Assembly (NCBI GenBank): GCA_029204225.1
Contig: CM055097.1
Location: 46,734,218-46,798,217 of the forward strand
DNA: 64,000 bases
DNA from: Diphasiastrum complanatum
Taxonomy: Eukaryota; Streptophyta; Lycopodiopsida; Lycopodiales; Lycopodiaceae
Reading direction: 5' to 3'
A program made the translations under genes and the position numbers. The notes beneath the pieces are model-generated. The model was given only the letters and a program-made list of their open reading frames with translations, was not told the origin of the DNA and made no database searches. Positions 10,570-22,791 of this stretch are shown here, piece after piece (the stretch's first letter is position 1; the number at the start of each line of letters is the position of its first letter).

Positions 10570-11960
10570 TCTCCTGAACGATAATGCAATATGAAAAATG
10601 AAATTCGAAGTTGCAATTTGCAAAATGCCATGAAAGATCTCAAAGTGTACAAAGCTCGCTCAGTGTTCTTTCGAACAACGGATTTCTATTCAATTTTTTT
10701 GAAAACAATTTTGATTCCTACGATCTTTGGGTTGCTACTATAATAAATCTCGTTACTCTAGTACTGCTGCAGGTACTTACATGTTTTGCTAGATCAATCA
10801 AGTATTATAAAAAAAAATTTGACTATTTTCAATCATGAAGTAGCTTTGTTATGTTTAGCTATGCTATCTCTATGAGTTTTATGTTTTTGTATTGCTTGCA
10901 AGTTGCATAGGATACAAATATAAAATTCATCATATTTGAAGCCAACAAAAATGAAATGGAGTGGACTATTGCTCTTAGACAAACAATTTATCCTACTCGA
11001 ATTCAACAAAAATGGAGTGGATCATGTAAGGGCAGTTTCAAATTTCACATTATCCCATTTAGACGTGCAGTTCATCCTACTCAAAACTAGAGTGCATCAT
11101 GGTAAGTGCATTGGCCATTCACCATAAAGGAAGCCCACAACTAAGAAGGACTAAATATGGAGGAGGCTAGCACCCTAGCCTAGTGGTAGCGTTGATCTAC
11201 ATGTGGCAGGCCTGGCAGAATTTGCAAACATGTGGTAGGCCTGGCAGAATTTGCAATAAAGCTTTTGTACCACCATAATGCGGTATCTTTTTACAACTTG
11301 CTGTCATTTTGATGTCCCCTAACAATAAAGAGAGTACAATAATTCATGGCTATATTGACTAAAATTTTTAACCCGAGCCGTCAATTCGAAAAAGGATTAG
11401 GCTCCAAAAATCCTAACCAAATTTTGCAATGACTACCAAATTTTAGCTATCAAACAAATCATCCATAATAATACCACAAAATATTTCATACGTTGCTCTA
11501 TTTTCTCTTGCTTAGGAGAGTGAGAAAGACTTGCAAAACAACTTGTGTTCAGTCAAGGAAAGCACAAACAGAAGCTAGCAAAAGAGGACTCACTAACAAA
11601 GCAGATCTTGAAGAAACGAAAAAGCAGCATGTCAGAACAAATCTAACCCACCAAATTGTTCGCCAAATGCAAACGTCAAATCAAATCGCATCGTAAAGGC
11701 CTTCCAGGAACAAAATAATACCCATTAAACAGAAACACCTTCAAAGAAGTTGGAAAGGTGTCCAATGACATACAACACAAAACAAAATAAGCAAAAAATG
11801 ACCACCCGTCTCTGAGAATACTCACAAACGATCATTGGCTTCACCTGTAGTCCTGCAAGCTAGCGAACGCAACATACAACCTCCGTTGTACTGTGGATGA
11901 TGGGATTCGCTTCACTTGTAGTCTGCAAGCGATGCAGCATACAACTCTCCATTGTATTGC
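10570..11960. other. no gene seen; short direct repeats
   Basis: AT-rich sequence. A 29-bp direct repeat with core ggcctggcagaatttgca occurs at about 11198 and 11227. The 11-mer tagcctagtgg at 11174-11184 fits a tRNA A-box, but no B-box follows, so no tRNA or SINE is called. Open frames here have no recognisable domain. Confidence 0.5.
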
Positions 11961-11962
11961 AT

Positions 11963-12169
11963 TCTCCAAGTGTGCTTGTGCCTTTGATGTGGCAAAAGAA
12001 AAACATTGATTATGCTCTTCCTTGTAGTGTGTTCTCCAAGTGTGCTTCTTTCCCTGATGTGGCATAAAAAAACAGCGATGATGCTCTTCGTTGTACTGTG
12101 TTTTCCAAGTGTGCTTCTTCTCCTGATGTGGCAAAAGAAAACAACGGTTACGTAGCACAGATTGACCTC
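11963..12169. repeat. 69-bp tandem repeat, three copies
   Basis: Units begin with tt(c/t)tccaagtgtgctt at 11963, 12032 and 12101 and contain gatgtggca and atgctctt blocks. The period is a multiple of three, so the minus strand reads through all copies as repeats containing HTW(K/R)T(Q/H)Y. Coding is possible but unsupported. Confidence 0.85.
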
Positions 12170-12293
12170 ATTCTTCAGACAAATTCGCATCCCAGGATGG
12201 TTGTCAATGAAACTAACTCTTATGACAATCACAACAAATGCTTCACCTCTCTCTTCTCTTTTGTTTTGTGTCAACAGCAACTGTGGTTTCCTC

Positions 12294-12511
<218 letters not shown>

Positions 12512-12900
12512 CCCCCGATGCATAGTGCATATCTCTCTCTCTTCCCCCTGGTGCATAATAGGATTAGCTTCACCTCGTGCTCTCTATGCTGCCAGATGAT
12601 GGGATTTGCCAGAGCTTTAATCAAGAGAGAGCGAGCGACTGAAAGAGAGATAGATTTTAATTGGTTTCTGATTTAGAAACTATCATGAACATCTGATTTA
12701 AAAAGTATGAACATCTAGAGTTTCTATTTGATTATATATATCAAATCACAACCCTTCATTTAAATGCATATCTACGTTTTACAATGTGCCACGTGGGTAC
12801 TCTCTTTGAGAAGATAGCTTAAAGTTGCCATAGGACAAAATTGTAAAAACATGACGCTTAATAATCCGGAATGCGTCATCACTGAAAAACAGAAATATCC

Positions 12901-12927
12901 TGAAGGGCACCTTTCAAGTGCCCTTCA
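12901..12927. repeat. perfect 10-bp stem hairpin
   Basis: tgaagggcac and its exact reverse complement gtgcccttca are separated by 7 bases. The gaagggc motif recurs in the larger inverted repeat at 13420. Confidence 0.75.
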
Positions 12928-13419
12928 TCGAATCTCCATAAAAGACGTTGATGTCTCTGTTGAATTCCAAACAATTCCTTAAAGAGATTTTCTTAATGTT
13001 TTTTGACAATTTTTCATTCGTAGGCAGCCCGTCCAACTGCATCATCTTGCAGCTACCGACATTACACTTGCCCGATTCTGAAAACCTGTCTGCCGATCTT
13101 TCTTCAATCTTGTTTCGCTGCGACACCACCTAATCTTGTCAGTGACACAATGATCAAACAAGGTTCAGGTTTTTATGTATACATTCACCAGAATTTACAA
13201 GGCAGAGATGAAAGACTATAGTCAGCAGTCTTTCATCTTCAGAAGCGACGACCCCTACAAAATGAATACTCTGCAAAATTCTGATGCACAAGCTCTTTCT
13301 GCAAGACCATCTGAAGGCCACTACATACATGATACATCTGAAGGCAGTATCTACTTAATACAAGATCGGACAATTTTCACCCTTAATACATTAATCCACA
13401 CCTGCTAAATAATTTCAGT

Positions 13420-13511
13420 TAACGGGCTTGAAGGGCCCGTCATGACAAATTGAAGGGCTCCTCCCGGGCTAGCCCTTGCAATTTGTCATAACGGGCCCTT
13501 TAGGCCCATTA
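13420..13511. repeat. near-perfect long inverted repeat (~41-46-bp arms)
   Basis: Left arm 13420-13460 (taacgggcttgaagggcccg... to tgaagggctc) pairs with right arm 13466-13511, with a few mismatches and small bulges and a loop of about 5 bases. Both arms contain the palindrome gggccc and a tgacaaatt block. CTAAT follows the right arm by one base on the plus strand. Possible MITE or rolling-circle-element 3-prime hairpin; also a potential small-RNA source. Confidence 0.85.
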
Positions 13512-14001
13512 TCTAATACGTAATCATGATTGAATTTTGTATTCGATTTATCTGCGTTTCATATTCGATCTATGCATGTTTTATATCGTTATTTATTTGT
13601 AGGTTAAAAAAACTTGCATTCAAAAAAAAGACATGAAACAACGAACTAGAAAAGCATTATTTATGTGTTTAGTGATCATAGGAATGTGATTTTCAAAAAC
13701 GTATCTGTAATCAGATAGTTAGTAATTACAAAAATGTGTTTTGTATTTTTTTTACAACATAAAAATATTTCAAATGAAAGCTGATAAAGAACAATCTCGA
13801 AATTGGAACAATAACTAACTCATTATATCTTGTAAGTAATTTTCAATGCTAATGGCAATGTTGTTCAATTGAGTTTGAAAGAAAAAATATAAAGTTATTC
13901 AAAACATCGTAGAAGAATGCATAACTAGCTGAACTAAAGATATGAATTAATATTAAGATTGCGAATCGATAAAATGTCCCAAAAAATTTCAAATATAAGA
14001 T

Positions 14002-14199
14002 TCAAATACCAATATTTACGCGAGAGCGGTGGACGACTACTTCAGTTATTACAAACTCTTTATGAGATCTAAACATTTTGATATAGACTTTTTCTAGTCT
14101 ATTTGCAATTGAAGAGTCATTAACAATTTCTAATATCTGAGCTTCGTAATGATTTCGTGGATATGATGCAAGAGCCAAGGCACACAAGATGTATGACAC
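14002..14199 (-). pseudogene. GIY-YIG-like C-terminal fragment, second copy
   Basis: Contains ILEIVNDSSIANRLEKVYIK and a trailing segment whose DNA reads RKYWYL in another frame, matching the end of the module at 2855-3286 (ILEIVEDRSIANRLENFYIK and RKYWYL). Only the C-terminal third remains. The same orientation and the same final motif show that the PIF1/GIY-YIG family is repeated, not a single gene. The long inverted repeat at 13420-13511 lies about 0.5 kb downstream of this fragment. Confidence 0.65.
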
Positions 14200-14309
14200 A
14201 GATGCACAAATGATTGTGATTTTTAGGGATTCTAATTTTGATGAGATGGGTCAAAATGACCAAATAAAATTGACAATTGATTCCATTGAATAAAGCTAAG
14301 TATAGGTGA

Positions 14310-15697
14310 AGAAAGAAGTTGGTGTCGATATGGAAGAGCCAATGGAAAAAGACAAGATTAATAATGAGACTCCTAGGAGAGTGCCTAAGTGGTACTTGTT
14401 GATAACAAATGATGCTAATAAGGGAGATACTCCCAAATTAAGTGAGCGGGGAGAGCCTAGGAGATCAAGCGGAAATCGAGAACCTTCAGCTCGACTAGAG
14501 ATGAATCTAGCCCTAATGGAATCCATGTTAACGGCTCAATAACCTAAAACTTTCAACGAAGCAAAGGAACACAAGGATTGGCGTGCAATTATGGAAACAG
14601 AAATGGAGGCTATATCGAAGAACAAAACATTGGACTTGGTTGAGCTACCTAATGGTAAGACGTCTATCACATGTAAGTGGATCTACAAGACGAAGTATGG
14701 AGCGGATGGGCAACTCAACAAGTACAAGGCACGACTAGTTGCAAGAAGTTTTGAGCAGCAGGAAGGTATAGAATTTCCATCATTGCAAATTTTGCTTTCT
14801 ATGGTTGGAAAATCCAGCAAATGGATGTCAAATCTGCTTTTCTTAATAGAGTGTTGGAGGAAGAGGTATATTTAGAGCAACCTCAAGTGTTTGTTGAGCC
14901 AGGGAGAGGTCATTTGGTTTGGAAACTCAACAAAGCCATATATGGATTGAAGCAAGCATCACGAGCGTGGTGCTCTTGCATTGATGAACACTTCAAGTGA
15001 AGGGGAATGGTAAAGAGTGATGCTGATCCTAATCTTTACATTCTTAGGCAAAACTTAGATATAGTGTTCGTTTTCCTCTATGTCGGTGATTTGATTATCA
15101 TATGAAGTAATATGGGCTTAATTGATGAAATCAAATCATACCTTTGACATGAGTGATTTAGGGTTGATGCATTATTGTCTTGGTATTGAAGTTTGGCAGA
15201 AGGAAGACAGTGTTATTCTTACGCAAAGCAAGTATGCCCGAGATCTATCGTATAAGTGCAATATGCAAGATAGCAAGTCACTAAGTACTCTAATGGAGGC
15301 CAATACCAAACTTTCTGCATTTGATGAAGTCGAGAAAGTTGATGCATGCTTATACAAGCAGTTAGTGGGCATTTTAATCTATTTGACACACACACATCCT
15401 GACATTGCTTATGTTGTTGGTGTGGTAAGTCAATCTATGCAAGAACCTAGTCAGACTCACTGGAAAGCTATGAAACGTATTTTGAGATATGTTCGAGGCA
15501 TGTTAAATTTTGGCTTGAAGTATGATCAGTCTGAAGCCCTAATGTTGGTAGGTTATACAGATGCTGATTGGGCAGGAAATATCGATGATAGACGATCTAC
15601 TAGTGGTCATACATTTAGCTATGGTAGAATTGCTATTTCTTGGAGCAGCAAGAAGCAACCTATAGTAGCCTTATCTTCGACAAAAGCCGATTTGTGA
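14310..15697 (+). pseudogene. Ty1/copia RT-RNase H fragment, truncated
   Basis: Reverse transcriptase and RNase H of a copia polyprotein, without LTRs, gag, protease or integrase. Visible blocks: WRAIMETEMEAI (RT entry), CKWIYKTKYGADGQLNKYKA, MDVKSAFLN, YGLKQASRAW, LYVGDLIII at the catalytic site (YVDD in the family, here YVGD), DLGLMHYCLGIEVW, DADWAGN (RNase H) and VALSSTKA. Stops and shifts break it, for instance TAA at about 14540, a shift near 14800, TGA at about 14998. It ends abruptly inside the SSTEAEY motif at about 15697, where a minus-strand copia fragment begins. Confidence 0.9.
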
Positions 15698-16976
15698 GAA
15701 TTGCAGATCTTGCACTAGCCTTCTTAGCAAAATAATTTCCTTCACTACTGATGTAGCTACAACATATTCGGATTCTGTGGAGGACAACGAAATGCATTTC
15801 TGCTTTCTGTTGTTCCATAAAATGGGTCCTCCTGCAAGGAAACAAATATAACCTGACGTGGATTTTTTGGTATCCACATCTCCTGCCCAATCTAAATCTG
15901 AAAATGTGATTAGTGTGAGTGCAGCTTCTGTATTATCATTTTTCCTCAAAGCATAGTGCTTTGAAGCTTGAATATACGTCAAAAAATTTTTGCAGAGCTT
16001 TCCAGTGCTGTAAGCCTGGATTGGACACATATTGAGATAGTGTGCTGACTGCATAAGGTAGATCAAGTCGTGTGCAGACCATAGAATACATTATAGATTC
16101 TATGATGGACTGATAAAGATACCTGCACATTTATTGCTGATATGCTTGAGTTATGGGACACATGTCTTTGGACAGCTTAGATCCTGGATCCATAGGTGTG
16201 TCTATGGGCTTGCAGTCCTCCATGCCATATATGTGAAGTACATTGATTATATAGGACTCTTGGCTTATAGTAATCCTTCTGCCTGCGCAAACTCTATGAA
16301 TTTCTATATCGAGTAGGTAATGGACTAGGTTTAATTTAGTCATCTCAAATTCTGATGAAAGCAGAGATTTGGTTTCTTGTAATAACTGATTTGAATTGCC
16401 GATAATTAAGAAATTATCAACGTATAATAATATTATAACATAGCTAGACCCTTTTCGTTTGAAATATACATGAGAGTCTGTAGAGCAAGAAGTGAAATTA
16501 TGTTGCAACAAGAAGTGATTTATTCTATCATACCAGGCCTTGGGAGCTTGCTTAAGGCCATATAATGCCTTATGCAATTTACATACCAAATGTTCTTTGC
16601 CTTGAAGGACGCAACCTTCTAGTTGATAAATGAATATGTCTTCTTGTATATATATGTGTAGGAATGTTGTCTGGACGTCCATGTCTAGATCTTCTGCAGC
16701 AACTATAGCCAGTAAGGTGCGAATAGATTGATGCTTTACCACTGGACTGAATGTGTTAATGTAATCTATTCCATAGACTTGCTCAAATCCTTTAACCACT
16801 AAACGAGCTTTCCATTTGGATATTGATCCATCTAGCGTAAGCTTTAGCTTGAAGATCCATTTAGAGTCAATATGCTTTATACCTGCAGGAGGATTAACAA
16901 GACTCCAGGTCTTGTTCTTCATCAAGGAATGATACTCAGCATCCATAGCAGCTTTCCATTCATCTACATTGGGCAT
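15698..16976 (-). pseudogene. Ty1/copia RNase H and RT, minus strand, 3-prime truncated
   Basis: Reads RT first (16976: WKAAMDAEYHSLMKN, SKWIFKLKLTLDGS, YGLKQAPKAWYDRI, LLYVDNFLIIGN) and then RNase H (about 16066-15671: DLDWAGDVDTKKSTSGY, SLSSTESEY). The RT part is one open frame of 281 codons; the YVDD site reads YVDN. RNase H follows after a frame break near 16130. The element lacks the RNase H C-terminus and 3-prime LTR because it is cut at about 15697. Confidence 0.9.
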
Positions 16977-17426
16977 TGATAGTGCTTCTGCAACAGTGGC
17001 AGATTCATCATGACTGATGAACGCCTGAGGGACAAAACGATCAGGTTGTTGTCGTTGTCTTGTAGGCCTTCGAACTACAGGTGCTTTAGTGGATGTTTCT
17101 CCTGGTAAATGACTGGGATAGCTCCAGCTTCTGGTTGAATAGTCATGGGTCTAGACCCATCGATGGTAAATGGAGCTATTGGGACAAACTCCTGCATTTG
17201 AACATTTGTTGGTCGATGCCTATCGATGGAGAATGGAGCTACTGTGACAGACTCCTGTATTGGCTGCTTCTGCTTGAAATTATGAAACTTGTCTTCAAGG
17301 AAGACAACGTCGCTGTTGATTGAGATCTGACTTGTATGAACATAATAGATACGATATGCCTTGTGTGATGTTGAATAGCCGATAAAGATATACTTACAGC
17401 TTACTGGGTCTAGTTTCTTCCTCAGA

Positions 17427-18300
17427 TCAGACGGTATTTAAGCATAGAAGAGACATCCAAATACACGTAAATATTTCAGATGGGTTGTAGCCGTAGTAGG
17501 CTTCAAACGGTGTCATGGAGTCGACTGCCTTTCTGCTGGAATAATTTTGCAGATAGCAAGCTATAGAAATTGGTTCAGCCCAAAAGTTTTGGGGTAATTG
17601 AGCATTGACAGTCATGGACGGTGCAACTTCCAATAATGTTCGATTCTTTCCCTCAGCTACGCCATTCTGTTGTGGAGTGTAGCTGGCTGTGTGCACACCA
17701 CATGATGAAAGGTAGTCTGCCATTTCATTTGATAGGTACTCTCCCCCTGAATCAGATTGTAGGGCCTTGATTCTCTGACCAATTTGATGCTCAGCATATT
17801 GCTTGAATTCTTCGAAGCAATTAGATGCTTCTGACTTGTTCTTTATGAACATGATTTTGGTGAACCGGGAGAAGTCATCAATAAATGTAATGAAATATAG
17901 AGCTTGACCCAAAGAGGGTATGCTCATAGGACCACGTAACTCACTATGAATAAGTGATAGTATGGACTTCGCTCTTTTGGCTTGTCCTCTTAGAAATTTT
18001 GTTCTATGTTTTCCTAGTAGACAAATTTCATAGACATTCTGACCAGTTTGTTATGATGCATGTACAAGATTGAACGCATGTTTAAATGACCTAGTCTTTG
18101 ATGCCAAACATGAGCATCTGTACTACTCACAAAAAGTGCATAATCGTGACTCAAAATATACAAATTTTTTAATCTATGTGCAAAGAGGATTTCATTGGAA
18201 TTCTCATCAAAAATAGTACATCGACTAGTAGTAAACAAAGCTCTATAGCCTTGATCAGTGATTTTGCTAATAAATAATAAATTCTTTGTTAACTTGGGTA
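17427..18300 (-). pseudogene. Ty1/copia integrase of the same minus-strand element
   Basis: Core with FITFIDDFSR, LQSDSGGEYLS and TPQQNGVAEGKNRT, then the catalytic-Glu region, plus the upstream zinc-binding part (AHVWHQRLGHLNMRS). The R-to-G change in AEGKNR departs from the near-invariant AERKNR. Several stops separate integrase from gag. Confidence 0.9.
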
Positions 18301-18630
18301 CGTAAAGTACACCATCTAATTGTCTAGCGCCGTCGTCAGGGAACTACAGTCGAACAGTGCTTTGGCCTTCGACTTTGTGAGAGCTTGAGTCACCAAAGAA
18401 AATATACTTTGAGTCCGTTGCTGTGAGAGTAGAAAACGGGTTCTTACATGGCGTCATGTATTGTGAAGCACCTTAATCAAGATACCATTAATAGGCATTT
18501 CTACTTGGTTGATTTTGTACCATCAACGCCTTGTCCTCTTCTTATGGATTTCTGACAGTGTCAGAGCCTCCCTCTTGGTGCTGCTGCATCTTCTTCCTCA
18601 CTTTGTTGTGCTTTGGGATCCGACAATCCT

Positions 18631-19232
18631 TTATGTCATTGACTTGGCACTCATTGTGGATAAGCTTTTTCTCCTGACTTCTTCCTGCAATAGGCTTGCT
18701 CTCAACTTCTGGAGAGACAGCCCAAGAGTATTGCTCAGAAGCAATACTAGGTTGTCGTAGGAGGATGGAAGACTGTCGAGAAGAGATATTGTTGAGTCTT
18801 CTTCTAAAATAGGGGAACCTATAGCAGCAAGTTGATTCAGCAATTGTTTGAATTCGTTCAGGTGATCGTTGACTGAGGTGCCTTCGCTCATCTTGAGTGT
18901 GAGGACCTTCTTCTTTAGAAATAGCCGAGTCAATACATCTGAAGTCTGGTAGATACTTGTTAGGATATCCCACGCTTCTTTGGAGGTGATATTGTTTGAT
19001 ATGTGAGCAATCTGAGTGTCTTTCAGATTCAAGGATACAATGGCAAGTGCTTTGCCATCCTTTGCTTCCCAAGCTAAATGGAGTTTAGGTTCTGTCGGTC
19101 TAGCTATAGAATCGTTTATGTATCCTCATAGCTCCTTCTTGATTGAGATCATCCTCATCTTGAACTTCCACATGTGGAAGTCATCTCCATTGAATTTGTT
19201 GATCAAGCAGATCTCTATGGTTGAATCTTCCA
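18631..19232 (-). pseudogene. Ty1/copia gag of the same minus-strand element
   Basis: gag-type frame with ISNNITSKEAWDILTSIYQT, LTLKMSEGTSVNDHLNEFK and LLDSLPSSYDNLV, the UBN2/retrotran_gag signature. Starts near 19232 (MEDSTIEICLINKFNGDDFH); a stop interrupts it near 19124. No intact CCHC knuckle was identified. Confidence 0.85.
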
Positions 19233-19344
19233 TTGTAATCGAGGAACGGAGATTGAACACAAACAGAAAGAACTAGCTCTTATGAAAGAAGAACGTATTA
19301 AGTTCTATTAAAAATCCTAGACTCTAGTGATTCAATAAACCAGG

Positions 19345-19356
19345 GCTCTGATACCA
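19345..19356 (-). other. copia primer-binding site (initiator tRNA-Met)
   Basis: On the minus strand it reads tggtatcagagc, complementary to the 3-prime region of plant initiator tRNA-Met, the usual copia primer. It lies just before gag. Confidence 0.85.
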
Positions 19357-19360
19357 CTTT

Positions 19361-19990
<630 letters not shown>

Positions 19991-19993
19991 ACC

Positions 19994-20083
19994 CATGCAT
20001 CCTCCTCCCCTCAACCATGCATGAGCTTTTTTTGAGCTGAAAATCTAGAAAAAGAGATGCATGCATGGGGAGGAGGATGCATG
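19994..20083. repeat. 17-bp perfect inverted repeat
   Basis: catgcatcctcctcccc at 19994-20010 and its reverse complement at 20067-20083. A third related block (cctcctccccatgcatgc) follows at about 20093, so alternative stems are possible. Confidence 0.8.
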
Positions 20084-20372
20084 GCCATGGCCCTCCTCCC
20101 CATGCATGCATATTCAAAATTTTAGCTCCCTCCTCTGGCCTCCATCACTCCAGCTCCTCTGGAAATCTTCAAGGAGAACAGTAATTATTTGCGGTACCCT
20201 TTGAAAGAGAAACTTGAAACTGAGGCTCCCAATATAAATGAGGCTGCTACCTCCCTTTATTTTGCATCAGTTGGCAATCATACCATGCAAGTATTTTAGT
20301 GGCGAAGCCGGTTGTGAAGATTGTGTTGGATGGTATTTCAGATATGGTGGATCACACAATCAACGTGTAAAG

Positions 20373-21131
20373 TGTGGCAAAAACGCTTTTTCTTTCTTGT
20401 TTTTTGTGTTCGTCCTCTATTCTGATTCACAAACAATTTTTTTGTCTTTGAATTTTCTTTATGTGCGGAAGCTCTTACGGAATCCCAGACACTTGACTAC
20501 GCACATAACATATTTTATTCTAGCAATCAAGAGACACAACACAAGGCCAAGAGATACATGAAATAGAGCAATTATATTGTCAGTTTGGTTTTACAGTGAG
20601 ATCATCAGTGTCTCGCTCATTGGAGAATTGACTCTATGCTCTTTCGCTGTGTTCTGCTCGTTGACAGACTTTCATGCACAACTATGGTATTTTGCTTTCT
20701 TACTCTATTCGCTAAGTCTCTCTCTGTTTCTTACAGATATCTGTATTCACTATCTCTCTTCTTCTTCTCTTATTCCTTATGATCCAGAGATGATCGTTTA
20801 TACCTCCACTGAGTGGAGTTTACAAGATAGCTAAACGTAGAATCACAAGACTAGTTAACGCTAATCAACTAGTTAGTTAGTCTCCGTCGTTGCTATTCGT
20901 TTCAGTTGGGCATGAAGCCCATTGAGCTGCCAACTGGCAGCGCGAAGGATTTCTCTTCGTTTGTTTCATTTTTTTCGTTTCACGATCTTGGAGGCGTGTT
21001 TATTCGCGATTGATTCACGAATCGTTCGTGCTTCGAGTCAAAGACACATTGACTGTCGCGAATTGTTCTCGTTTGACCTTCATGTCTTGTTAGTGCTACG
21101 ACAAAGTTGCAGGAGTTCACCATTTCTAACA
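20373..21131 (-). repeat. 3-prime LTR (759 bp)
   Basis: Pairs with 23657-24399. Contains tctctctctgtttcttacagata, an insertion absent from the other LTR. Confidence 0.93.
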
Positions 21132-22756
21132 CTCCCTCTTGAACCTTGTAACTTTGTTCGTTCAATCCAATTGCCTCTCTTTGCTTGGTAAAAGAGTGGC
21201 TTGTCGAGCGGTTTCGTGAGGAGATCTGCAATCATACTTTCTGATTTTATGAACTGGACTCGGAACTCTCCTGTCGAGATCAAATCTCGAATGTGATGGT
21301 ACTTCAGAGGAATGTGCTTCATCTTTGAACGGAAGACAAGATCCTGGGACAGATAGATGGCACTCTGGGACTCCATCATCATCGTGCTTGGCCCCTCTTG
21401 TGGTATCCCGATTGCCTCCAACATCAGCCGCAACCACGCCACCTCATTCGCCACTTTTGAGGCTGCGACATACTTAGCTTCGCAGTTGATTGCAGCTCCG
21501 CATGCTATTATACATCCTCCAGTTATGGATTTGACGTCATCCTTGCAGGTCGCCTAGCTCACATCACTGTAGTGATGCAGCTCGAATCCTTTCTCCTCGT
21601 TTCTAGCTCTATAGGTTAATCCAAAATTCTGGGTACCCTTCAGATCCTGTAGGATTCGTTTGGCCATTTGCCAATGTGCTAGACCAGGATTGGAACAGAA
21701 GTGGCTTAATGCATAAACAGAGAAGGCCAGATCCAATCTGGAACAAATTGTCAAGTATATCATACTCTCGATTAAGTTCTGGTAGGGTATACTTGTCATC
21801 TTCTATTCTTCTTCTTCTATTTTTGGAAAATCATGTTTCATGAGCTTGGCTCCAGCTATCATTGGTGTGGCTTTTTCTTTGCAGTCCATCATGTGGTACT
21901 GCTTCAGTAGTTTTCTGGCGTATTCTGACAGACTCAAGTGTATTTCACCATTTGTTCGATCTCTTCTGATCTCCAGCCCTAGGCATTTTGTTGCTTCTCC
22001 AAGATCTATGATTTCATAGCTTTCAAAAATCTGACTCTTTGTGTCTTTGATCAGCATCAAGAAATTTTCTATCATTAGCAAATCATCCACGAAAATGGTC
22101 AGTATCACAAAATCCTTTCTTACTCTTTTGATGTAGACATTATAGTCTGGTTGAGTAGGGTTGAAGTCTAGAGACTTCAAAAGACCATCAAGCTTTTTGT
22201 ACCAGGCCCGCGATGCATGTTTTAGACCATAGATGCATCTCTACAATCGACAGACATATTGTCTGTTGTCGGGCGTTCATAGCCTTCAGGTTGCTTCGTG
22301 AAGATTTCCTCCTCTAGATCTTCGTGGAGAAAGGCTGTTTTCACATCAATCTGGTGAATTTCCAGATTGTACTGTGTGGCATATGCAAGGAGTAGTCTTA
22401 TGCTTGTCATCTTCACCATGGGTGAATATGTGTCGAAATAGTCGACACCATATCTCTGAGTTCACATCTCTGCTTGAAACAACCTTCTTCGTGGTTGGAT
22501 CGTAGAGTCTGTACACATGTGTTCCATTCGAGTAGGTTACCATGATTGTTTGTTCGGATTTGTCATCGAGCTTGCTTCTCTTTTCCTTTGGAATGTGCTT
22601 GTATGCTACACATCCAAACACTCGTATGTATGAAAGATTAGGCTTTCTGCCTGTCCACAGTTCGTATGGTATTTTATTCTCCAGCGTTGTCATTGTAGAT
22701 ATGTTCTGCAGGTGTATAGCTGCAGCTATTGCCTCGGCCCAGAATTGACCTAGCAA
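21132..22756 (-). pseudogene. copia pol (integrase end, RT, RNase H), broken
   Basis: Minus-strand pieces in order: integrase C-terminal part (22756-22346: FWAEAIAAAIHLQN, YELWTGRKPNLSYIRVFGC), RT (22419: LEIHQIDVKTAFLHEDLEEE; 22180: FVDDLLMIENF with the active-site FVDD, GEATKCLGLEIRRD), RNase H (21799-21554 and 21454-21080: IYLSQDLVFRSKMKHIPLKY, ADLLTKPL). Stops and shifts separate the pieces. The last frame ends next to the polypurine tract. Confidence 0.9.
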
Positions 22757-22791
22757 TTGAGCCTATGCTATCATGCATCTGGCTCCTTCGA

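Noticed and set aside
11174-11184. tRNA A-box-like 11-mer, possible SINE
   Set aside because: No B-box at the expected distance and no tail or target duplication.
11963-12169. CRISPR-like repeat spacing
   Set aside because: These are contiguous 69-bp units without unique spacers, in a plant genome.
18542-19072. 176-codon minus frame
   Set aside because: It overlaps the copia gag in another frame; the frame at 18631-19032 has the gag signature.
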